A program made the translations under genes and the position numbers. The notes under the pieces were generated by a model. That model had not been told where the DNA came from and did not search any database. It was given only the letters and a program-made list of their open reading frames with translations. From Nitrospirota bacterium (lineage in GTDB: Bacteria > Nitrospinota_A > UBA7883), in the NCBI GenBank assembly GCA_011052055.1, contig DRJW01000039.1:1-6488 (forward strand): DNA of 6,488 nt. The letters are read 5' to 3'. How positions within the stretch are numbered: the first letter of the stretch is position 1; the number at the start of each line of letters is the position of its first letter. Shown piece by piece: positions 1 to 6,488 of this stretch.

Positions 1-3000
1 CGAATGGCCCGTAGTATCGTCGTACTCCTCGCGCATCGTCAAGTTCTCGACAATATCGCCAAAAGCTACTGTTCCTTTCTTCTCCGTAAGGATTGACATG
101 GAGTAAGGATCCCACTCCGCCAGTATGTCACCTTCCTTGACCCGGTCGCCATCGTTGACACAAAGCCTCGCGGAATAAAGAATCTTGTGTCTGGCCAGCT
201 CACGTCCCTGGTTGTTCTGGATGATAAGGCCTCCGTTGCGGTTCATCACCACGTTTTCCTTACCTTCTGTGCGGATGCTCTTGATATCCACATACTTGAC
301 GAGGCCGTCTTTTTTCGCCTGTAGCGTCGTCTGCTCGGCCACCCTCGACGCCGTGCCGCCTATATGGAAAGTACGCATGGTAAGCTGGGTTCCCGGCTCG
401 CCAATCGACTGGGCGGCTATGACGCCCACCGCCTCGCCGATTTCCACCAGATCGCCGGAAGCAAGGTTGCGGCCGTAACACAGGATGCACACCCCGTCCT
501 TCGACTCGCAGGTAAGAGTGGAGCGTATTTTTACACGCTCGATTCCCCGCTCTTCGAAAAGCTTGATCGCTTGTTCATCGATCATCTGATTCGGTTTTAA
601 CAAAACTTCCTTGTTGAACGGATCGACAACTTCCTCCAGCGAAATCCGGCCCAGAATACGCTCGCCCAGCTCTTGTATCACTTCGCCGCCTTCGATAAGC
701 GCGGTCACTTCGATCCCGTTTAAGGTGCCGCAATCATCTTCCAGGATTATGATGTCCTGGGCCACATCGACAAGCCTTCTTGTCAGGTATCCGGAGTTTG
801 CGGTTTTAAGAGCGGTGTCAGCCAGGCCTTTTCTGGCTCCGTGAGTCGAGATAAAATATTGCAGAACGGACAGCCCTTCCCGGAAGTTGGCCGTTATGGG
901 CGTCTCCATTATTTCGCCCGACGGCTTGGCCATAAGCCCTCGCATCCCGGCAAGCTGGCGAATTTGCTGTCCGGAGCCTCTGGCTCCTGACTCTGCCATG
1001 ATAAAGATGGAATTAAAATCTGAATCTGGAGCCTTACCAGACACTATGTCATCATCCTGTCTCTGAAGCTCTTTGAACATTTCGTCGGCGACCTGGTCTG
1101 TGACATGGGCCCATATATCTATGATCTTGTTGTAACGCTCACCCTGGGTAATCAGCCCGTTATGGTACTGGCCGTTTACCTTGGCCACTTCCCTGGAGGC
1201 TTTCTCCACAAGCTCGTCCTTGTTGCCGGGAATCATCATGTCATCTATGGATATGGAAATTCCGGCCATTGTCGCCATTTTGAACCCGATATCCTTCAGG
1301 TCGTCAAGAAACTTCACCGTGGCGTCCCTGCCCTTTACTATGAACACATCATGCACCATCTCCTGAAGCTCTTTTTTCACCATGAGGCGGTTTACTTTTT
1401 CAAAAGCAATACCTTCTGGCAGAATATCAAAAAGAAGAACCCTGCCAGTAGTGGTGTCGTAAATCTGATCGCCGATTCTAGCTCTTATCTTGGCGTTAAC
1501 GCCCAGTTCGCCGTTATCGAACGCGCAACGCACTTCGGAGGGGCCAGAGAAAGACTTGTTCTCGCCTTTCGAGCCGCCGCGCTCTTTGGTAAGGTAATAG
1601 CATCCAAGAACGATATCCTGTGAAGGAACAGCTATAGGCTTGCCGTTGGCGGGAGAGAGGATGTTGTTTATCGACAACATGAAAAACTTCGCTTCATTTT
1701 GCGCTTCGGTCGATAACGGCACATGAACGGCCATCTGGTCGCCATCGAAATCGGCGTTGAAGGCGGCGCATACCAGAGGATGAAGCTTGATGGCTTTTCC
1801 CTCTACAAGCACCGGCATAAAAGCCTGTATGCCGAGACGGTGCAAAGTAGGAGCCCGGTTTAGAAGAATAGGATGATTGACGACAACTTCCTCAAGCACC
1901 TCCCATACTTCAGGGCTTTCCAGCTCAACCATTTTCTTGGCGCTTTTGATCGTAGTCGCGTACCCTTTTTGCTCTAGCTTATTAAATATAAATGGCTTAA
2001 ACATCTCCAGGGCCATCTTTTTCGGAAGGCCGCACTCGTGAAATTTAAGCTCCGGGCCGACGACAATAACCGATCTGCCGGAGTAGTCCACCCGTTTGCC
2101 CAGGAGGTTCTGACGAAACCTCCCCTGCTTTCCTTTGAGCATATCGGAAAGCGATTTTAGAGGCCGCTTGTTGGGGCCTTTTAATGTTCGTCCCCGGCGT
2201 CCGTTGTCGAACAGCGCCGCCACCGCCTCCTGGAGCATCCTCTTTTCGTTGCGGATTATAATGTCCGGGGCTCTTAACTCCTGGATTCTTTTTAGCCTGT
2301 TGTTCCTGTTAATGACCCTGCGGTAAAGATCGTTAAGATCGGAAGTGGCGAAACGGCCTCCATCGAGAGGAACCAACGGGCGAAGTTCGGGAGGAATGAC
2401 AGGAACGACTTTTAATATCATCCATTCCGGTTTATTACCCGATTTGCGGAAAGCCTCCACAATTTTGAGCCTTTTGGCTATCTTACGCTGTGTCTGCTGT
2501 GAATTGGTCTCCTTTAACGCTTCTTTAAGGTCTTCGGAAAGCTCATCCATATCGATGCCGCGAATCAGCTCGTTGATGGCCTCGGCGCCAATTCCGGCTT
2601 TAAACGCTTCTTCTCCATGTTGCTCCATCGCCTGCCGGTACGCTTCGTCTGTGAGCAACTGCTTGTATTTAAGCTCGGTTTCACCCGGATCTATCACTAT
2701 GTATTGCTCGAAATATATAATTTTCTCTAGCTCTCGAAGCGTAAGGTCGAGGAAGTTTCCTATGCGGCTTGGCAATCCTTTAAAAAACCATATATGCGCC
2801 ACGGGGCTGGCAAGCTCGATGTGCCCCATCCTCTCTCTGCGTACTTTAGAGAGGATCACTTCGACCCCGCACTTCTCGCAGACGATGCCTTTATGCTTCA
2901 TCCGCTTATATTTGCCGCAAATACACTCCCAATCTTTTACCGGTCCAAAAATCTTGGCGCAGAAAAGGCCGTCCCTTTCCGGCTTGAAAGTCCGGTAATT

Positions 3001-3135
3001 AATGGTCTCAGGTTTCTTGACCTCCCCGAAAGACCACGAGCGGATCTTTTCGGGCGACGCCAGACGAATCCGGATCGCATTAAAAATAATTGGATCTTTA
3101 GGTTTTTCCGCAAATGAGCTACCGTAAGTATCCAA
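1..3135 (-). CDS. rpoC: DNA-directed RNA polymerase subunit beta' (N-terminal 1045 residues; 3' end outside window)
   Basis: Beta' subunit of the cytoplasmic core RNA polymerase. It carries the catalytic Mg2+ site and, with beta, forms the DNA/RNA cleft. The frame is open for 1045 codons and has no stop before the window edge; E. coli RpoC is about 1407 aa, so roughly three-quarters is present. Motifs in order: N-terminal zinc-binding domain with C71, C73, C86, C89; sigma-binding clamp-helix and rudder region from about 266 to 325; catalytic loop NADFDGDQMAVH with D462, D464, D466; bridge helix about 757-792 containing GARKGLADTALKTA; second zinc site C802, C876, C883, C886; first half of the trigger loop with M920, R921, H924. 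After HIGGTAS the chain enters an SI3-type insertion rather than continuing the trigger loop, and the window ends inside it. The start is a TTG (3133-3135) placed 8 nt after AAGGAG. An in-frame TAA at 3148-3150 rules out any upstream start, and the next in-frame ATG lies beyond the first conserved residues. It lies 50 nt downstream of rpoB in the same orientation and is surely co-transcribed. Identity is certain; only the 3' end is unknown. Confidence 0.99.
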   Translation of the reverse strand, partial: MDTYGSSFAEKPKDPIIFNAIRIRLASPEKIRSWSFGEVKKPETINYRTFKPERDGLFCAKIFGPVKDWECICGKYKRMKHKGIVCEKCGVEVILSKVRRERMGHIELASPVAHIWFFKGLPSRIGNFLDLTLRELEKIIYFEQYIVIDPGETELKYKQLLTDEAYRQAMEQHGEEAFKAGIGAEAINELIRGIDMDELSEDLKEALKETNSQQTQRKIAKRLKIVEAFRKSGNKPEWMILKVVPVIPPELRPLVPLDGGRFATSDLNDLYRRVINRNNRLKRIQELRAPDIIIRNEKRMLQEAVAALFDNGRRGRTLKGPNKRPLKSLSDMLKGKQGRFRQNLLGKRVDYSGRSVIVVGPELKFHECGLPKKMALEMFKPFIFNKLEQKGYATTIKSAKKMVELESPEVWEVLEEVVVNHPILLNRAPTLHRLGIQAFMPVLVEGKAIKLHPLVCAAFNADFDGDQMAVHVPLSTEAQNEAKFFMLSINNILSPANGKPIAVPSQDIVLGCYYLTKERGGSKGENKSFSGPSEVRCAFDNGELGVNAKIRARIGDQIYDTTTGRVLLFDILPEGIAFEKVNRLMVKKELQEMVHDVFIVKGRDATVKFLDDLKDIGFKMATMAGISISIDDMMIPGNKDELVEKASREVAKVNGQYHNGLITQGERYNKIIDIWAHVTDQVADEMFKELQRQDDDIVSGKAPDSDFNSIFIMAESGARGSGQQIRQLAGMRGLMAKPSGEIMETPITANFREGLSVLQYFISTHGARKGLADTALKTANSGYLTRRLVDVAQDIIILEDDCGTLNGIEVTALIEGGEVIQELGERILGRISLEEVVDPFNKEVLLKPNQMIDEQAIKLFEERGIERVKIRSTLTCESKDGVCILCYGRNLASGDLVEIGEAVGVIAAQSIGEPGTQLTMRTFHIGGTASRVAEQTTLQAKKDGLVKYVDIKSIRTEGKENVVMNRNGGLIIQNNQGRELARHKILYSARLCVNDGDRVKEGDILAEWDPYSMSILTEKKGTVAFGDIVENLTMREEYDDTTGHS

Positions 3136-3143
3136 AGTAATAT

Positions 3144-3150
3144 CTCCTTA
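3144..3150 (-). promoter_or_regulatory. Strong Shine-Dalgarno sequence of rpoC
   Basis: On the minus strand the bases read TAAGGAG, a seven-base match to the 16S anti-Shine-Dalgarno core. Eight nucleotides separate it from the TTG at 3133-3135, which is ideal spacing. The site decides the start: no ATG or GTG sits at usable distance, and the first three bases (TAA) also form an in-frame stop just upstream of rpoC. A near-perfect ribosome binding site may compensate for the weak TTG initiator. This is inferred from the sequence, and the start itself is well supported by alignment to RpoC N-termini. Confidence 0.9.
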
Positions 3151-3162
3151 AAAAAATGAAAT

Positions 3163-3175
3163 ACGCATAATGCGT
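3163..3175 (-). other. Short inverted repeat in the rpoB-rpoC spacer
   Basis: The minus strand reads ACGCAT-T-ATGCGT, a perfect 6+6 palindrome around one central base. In RNA it could form a five-pair stem with a UUA loop. It starts 10 nt after the rpoB stop codon. A run of seven T lies six bases further downstream (3150-3156), just before the rpoC ribosome binding site. The stem is short and the T-run is not adjacent, so this is not a convincing intrinsic terminator. It might be a weak pause, an RNA-processing or stability element, or chance in a 22% GC spacer. Whether it has any function is unknown. Confidence 0.3.
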
Positions 3176-3185
3176 TAAATTATAT

Positions 3186-6100
3186 TTATATTACGCTACT
3201 GTCTTCTTTGGCCGCTCCCGGCTGTTGCATCAGCTCCACATCAAGAGCCAGGGCTTGCAACTCTTTTACAAGAACATTAAAAGACTCTGGAAGACCGGGA
3301 TGCAACGACAGATCGCCTTTTACTATCGACTCGTACATTCGCTTTCGCCCCTCCACATCGTCCGACTTTACAGTGAGCATCTCTTGAAGCGTATAAGCGG
3401 CGCCATAAGCCTCCAGCGCCCACACCTCCATCTCACCCAGCCGTTGGCCCCCGAATTGCGCTTTGCCGCCCAAAGGTTGCTGAGTCACAAGGGAGTATGG
3501 CCCGGTAGAGCGCGCGTGTATTTTGTCGTCTACCAGGTGGTGAAGCTTCATCATGTAGATATATCCAACCAGGATTTTCTGCTCGAACTTCTCGCCGCTC
3601 ATCCCGTCATAAAGGCCCAGCTTCCCGTTTATTGGAAAATCAGCTTTCTTTAAAAGCTCGGTTATATCTTTCTCTACGGCGCCGTCAAACACCGGCGTCA
3701 TCATATGCTCCCCCAGTTTCTTGGCGGCCATGCCCAGGTTCGTCTCCATGATCTGGCCGACGTTCATTCTCGACGGCACACCCAGGGGGTTTAAGATTAT
3801 CTCGATAGGCGTCCCGTCTTCCATAAACGGCATGTCCTCCTCCGGCACTATCACCGAAACCACGCCTTTATTTCCGTGACGACCGGCCATCTTGTCTCCC
3901 ACCTGAAGCTTTCTTTTGATGGCCACATAAACTTTCACCATCTTGATGACTCCAGGCGCCAGCTCATCACCCCTGGCGAATTTCGCTACCCGGTCGTCGT
4001 GTCTGGCCCTGAGAGAGGCGATAAGATCTTTGCTATATTTGACTACCTGGGAAACTTTATCCACAACATCGTTATCTTCGACCTCTATGTTGACAAGCTC
4101 TTTGCTTTCAAAACCTTCGAGAAGCTCTGCGGTAAGGGATGTTTTTGCCGCAATAACAACTTCCGCTCCCCGATCAAGATCGGCGGACGCCGTGTGGCCT
4201 GTAAGAAGTGAGCGCAGTTTCTCGCCGCGCTCTTTAAGGACAATGGCTATCTCATCCTCCATATCCTTTTCAAACTTTAACTCCTCCTCTTTTTCAATGG
4301 CCAGTGTCCGAGCGTCTTTTTCAGAGCCTCGGCGGGAAAAAACTTTAACGTTTATAACGGTGCCTTCGTTGCCGGGAGGAACAGTCAGTGAGGTGTCGCG
4401 CACGTCTCCGGCCTTTTCGCCGAAAATTGCCTTTAAAAGTTTCTCTTCAGGTGAAAGAAGGGTTTCTCCTTTCGGAGTCACTTTGCCGACAAGAATGTCA
4501 CCTGCTTTAACTTTGGCTCCGATGCGGATGATTCCGGATTCATCGAGATTTTTTAAAGCCTCTTCTGATACGTTAGGTATATCCCTGGTAATTTCCTCTT
4601 TACCCTGGCGGGTGTCCCGCGACTCCACTTCGAGCTTTTCAATATGAATAGATGTGTATACGTCTCTTTTGACCAGCCTCTCGGATACGATGATGGCGTC
4701 CTCGAAATTAAAACCGTTCCAGGGCATAAAGGCCACAAGGACATTACGTCCCAGAGAAAGCTCACCGCGATCTGTAGATTGACCATCGGCGATAACCACG
4801 CCCTCCTCCACTTTCTGCCCAAGCGAGACTATAGGAACCTGGTTTACGCAGGTGTTCTGATTCGACCTGTCATACTTCGTGAGGTTGTATATATCGACCT
4901 GGGACTGGTCTCTGCTTTTCGCGTCGGTTCGCACCACTATGCGGCTTGCGTCGACGCTTATAACTTCGCCGGAGTTGCGCAGAGTGACTACCGCCCCGGA
5001 GTCGCGGGCGGCTATGGCCTCCATCCCCGTTCCCACAAGTGGAGCTTCTGTGTGCAGTAAAGGCACAGCCTGTCTTTGCATATTCGAGCCCATCAGCGCC
5101 CGGTTAGCGTCGTCGTTTTCCAGAAAAGGAATCAGAGAGGCCGCCACAGAAACCAACTGCTTGGGCGATACGTCCATATATTCGATCTGATCGGGCGAGG
5201 CCATCGTATAGTCCCCTCCCTGCCGCGCCTGGATCAGGTCTTTAACAAACCTTCCCTCAGAGTCAAGTATGGCGTTCGCCTGCGCAATAGTGTATTTGTC
5301 CTCGTCTATAGCCGATAGATACTCCACTTCGCCAGACGCGATCCCGTTGGAGACTTTGCGGTAGGGGGTTTCAATAAAACCGAAATCATTCACCTGCGCA
5401 TAGGTCGATAGAGACGCTATAAGCCCTATGTTGGGGCCTTCAGGCGTTTCAATGGGACAAATTCTACCGTAATGACTGGGGTGCACGTCCCGCACCTCGA
5501 AACCGGCCCGCTCTCTTGTGAGCCCGCCGGGCCCCAGCGCCGACAAACGGCGTTTATGGGTGATTGACGAAAGCGGGTTCGTCTGATCCATGAACTGTGA
5601 AAGCTGGCTCGATCCGAAAAATTCCTTGATCGCGGCCGTCACCGGTTTGGCGCTTATCAGGTCATGGGGCATACAGGCGCTTAAATCGGACATGTTAAGC
5701 CGGTCCATGATGGCTTTTTCCATCCGGACAAGACCGACCCTAAACTGGTTTTCCACCGACTCACCGACAGCGCGAACCCTCCTGTTGCCAAGATGATCGA
5801 TATCGTCTGTCTGTCCCTCGCCTTTTCTGAGCTTGAACAGGGCAAGGACAGTGTTGATAACATCGTCTTTAGTAATGAGCCTCTGGCTCAGGGGGAAATC
5901 GAGGCCCAGTCTGCTGTTAAGTTTAAGCCTGCCCACTTCTGAAAGGTCGTAACGCTTCGGATTGAAAAAGAGGTTTTCAAACAACGCTTTCGCTGTTTCC
6001 ATTGTGGGAGGGTCTCCTGGACGCATCCGCTTGTATATCTCTTTTAGAGCCTCTTCCTGACTCTCTACCTTATCTACGGCAAGCGTGTCGCGAAACGCAG

Positions 6101-6488
6101 TGTCTTTAAACTGCTCCGAAATAACAAGAATCGGAAAACTGTCTATTTTGCGCCCTTTTATCAGGTTTACGGTTTCTGCGGTTATCTGGGTGTTGGCCTC
6201 GATAAGAACCTCGCCGGTACCCTCGTCGACAATGTCCACCGCGCAAAACTGGTCCAGGATTTCCTCTTCCGTAAGCCTCATTGTCTTCACTTCGGCGGCT
6301 TCTAACTGCTTCAGGCTTTTTTTGGTGAGCTTACGCCCCGCCTTTAATATGACCTCATCGTTTTTCGGGTTTTTTATATCCGCGTCCGCTTTTATGCCCA
6401 GGCCTAAAATGCCGCGCCCGATGTCCACCGTAAAACTGTCTGTGGAGTGAGAGTAATGCATGGGAGCCAGATCGTAGAAAAAAGAAAG
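3186..6488 (-). CDS. rpoB: DNA-directed RNA polymerase subunit beta (C-terminal 1100 residues; 5' end outside window)
   Basis: Beta subunit of the cytoplasmic core RNA polymerase: it forms one pincer of the cleft, contacts the nascent RNA and is the rifamycin target. The frame stays open through the right edge. An ATG at 6459-6461 is internal, because the nine codons before it read LSFFYDLAP and align with E. coli ILDLFFE, so about 215 N-terminal residues are missing. In order, counted from 6488: a beta-i4-like insertion (about 1-115); SLFENLFF-like core; the rifampicin-resistance region (5520-5615) with FFGSSQLSQFMDQ and THKRR; PIETPEGPNIGLI; DIYNLTKYDRSNQNT; AFMPWNGFNFEDA; KVTPKGETLLSPEEKLL; a charged beta-i9-like insertion; GDKMAGRHGNKG with K866 and K874 (E. 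coli K1065 and K1073); LNPLGVPSRMN; then the C-terminal clamp module QQPLGGKAQFGGQR, GEMEVWALEAYGAAYTLQE and PESFNVLVKEL. The E. coli beta-i11 segment is absent, and about 11 extra residues follow the usual C-terminus. Stop is TAA at 3186-3188. The expected full length is roughly 1315 aa. Identity is certain. Confidence 0.99.
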   Translation of the reverse strand, partial: LSFFYDLAPMHYSHSTDSFTVDIGRGILGLGIKADADIKNPKNDEVILKAGRKLTKKSLKQLEAAEVKTMRLTEEEILDQFCAVDIVDEGTGEVLIEANTQITAETVNLIKGRKIDSFPILVISEQFKDTAFRDTLAVDKVESQEEALKEIYKRMRPGDPPTMETAKALFENLFFNPKRYDLSEVGRLKLNSRLGLDFPLSQRLITKDDVINTVLALFKLRKGEGQTDDIDHLGNRRVRAVGESVENQFRVGLVRMEKAIMDRLNMSDLSACMPHDLISAKPVTAAIKEFFGSSQLSQFMDQTNPLSSITHKRRLSALGPGGLTRERAGFEVRDVHPSHYGRICPIETPEGPNIGLIASLSTYAQVNDFGFIETPYRKVSNGIASGEVEYLSAIDEDKYTIAQANAILDSEGRFVKDLIQARQGGDYTMASPDQIEYMDVSPKQLVSVAASLIPFLENDDANRALMGSNMQRQAVPLLHTEAPLVGTGMEAIAARDSGAVVTLRNSGEVISVDASRIVVRTDAKSRDQSQVDIYNLTKYDRSNQNTCVNQVPIVSLGQKVEEGVVIADGQSTDRGELSLGRNVLVAFMPWNGFNFEDAIIVSERLVKRDVYTSIHIEKLEVESRDTRQGKEEITRDIPNVSEEALKNLDESGIIRIGAKVKAGDILVGKVTPKGETLLSPEEKLLKAIFGEKAGDVRDTSLTVPPGNEGTVINVKVFSRRGSEKDARTLAIEKEEELKFEKDMEDEIAIVLKERGEKLRSLLTGHTASADLDRGAEVVIAAKTSLTAELLEGFESKELVNIEVEDNDVVDKVSQVVKYSKDLIASLRARHDDRVAKFARGDELAPGVIKMVKVYVAIKRKLQVGDKMAGRHGNKGVVSVIVPEEDMPFMEDGTPIEIILNPLGVPSRMNVGQIMETNLGMAAKKLGEHMMTPVFDGAVEKDITELLKKADFPINGKLGLYDGMSGEKFEQKILVGYIYMMKLHHLVDDKIHARSTGPYSLVTQQPLGGKAQFGGQRLGEMEVWALEAYGAAYTLQEMLTVKSDDVEGRKRMYESIVKGDLSLHPGLPESFNVLVKELQALALDVELMQQPGAAKEDSSVI

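Noticed and set aside
1105..1623. A 172-codon open frame on the plus strand opposite rpoC
   Set aside because: The complementary strand encodes conserved beta' sequence without a break, and this frame has no recognisable motif or supporting context.
2345..2998. A 217-codon open frame on the plus strand, opposite rpoC
   Set aside because: It is antisense to the beta' N-terminal region and its composition (Ser, Leu, Ile and Cys rich) reflects the complement of rpoC codons. No protein family is recognisable in it.
3150..3175. Intrinsic terminator between rpoB and rpoC
   Set aside because: The stem is only five or six pairs, half of them A-U, and the T-run does not follow it directly. Terminating here would cut off rpoC from the operon.
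3943..4647. A 234-codon open frame on the plus strand, opposite rpoB
   Set aside because: It is antisense to the conserved core of beta, is serine-rich low-complexity in the way frame shadows are, and has no recognisable domain. The opposite strand fully explains the sequence.
6459..6461. ATG as the start of rpoB
   Set aside because: The frame stays open upstream to the window edge, and the residues before this Met align with beta. Starting here would remove about 224 residues that include essential core structure.
1..6488. A novel or accessory biological system, mobile element, CRISPR array or RNA gene
   Set aside because: About 99% of the window is two intact core-polymerase reading frames with all key catalytic and zinc residues in place. 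No frameshift, repeat array, tRNA-like fold or insertion boundary was seen; only 50 bases are non-coding.

Overview
The window lies wholly inside the rpoB-rpoC operon of a bacterium. It holds the C-terminal five-sixths or so of the RNA polymerase beta subunit (rpoB) and the N-terminal three-quarters of beta' (rpoC). Both genes are on the minus strand and both are cut by a window edge. No accessory genes, mobile elements, RNA genes, CRISPR arrays or previously undescribed system can be supported. Every sizeable open frame other than these two is an antisense or out-of-frame shadow of them.

Layout, in the direction of transcription (right to left): rpoB enters at 6488 with its first ~215 codons outside the window and ends at a TAA at 3186-3188. 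A 50-nt spacer (3136-3185, about 22% GC) follows. It holds a small inverted repeat, a seven-T tract and a strong Shine-Dalgarno sequence. rpoC then starts at a TTG codon (3133-3135) and runs off the left edge in the insertion that splits the trigger loop. The two products are the large catalytic subunits. Together they form the active-centre cleft, so tight linkage and co-transcription fit their fixed stoichiometry. No promoter or terminator for the operon is visible.

Organism: the proteins are clearly bacterial. Beta carries a beta-i4-like and a beta-i9-like insertion, and beta' has an SI3-type insertion after the first half of the trigger loop; both patterns are common in Gram-negative lineages. 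However, beta lacks the ~54-residue beta-i11 segment of E. coli, and most of the beta' residues that form ppGpp site 1 in E. coli are replaced. This mix suggests a Gram-negative lineage that is not a typical gamma- or betaproteobacterium, perhaps a deltaproteobacteria-like, Nitrospirota/Nitrospinota-like or other deep-branching phylum. That placement is inference from memory of family alignments and needs a phylogeny. All E. coli comparisons here come from recalled sequence, not from a computed alignment.
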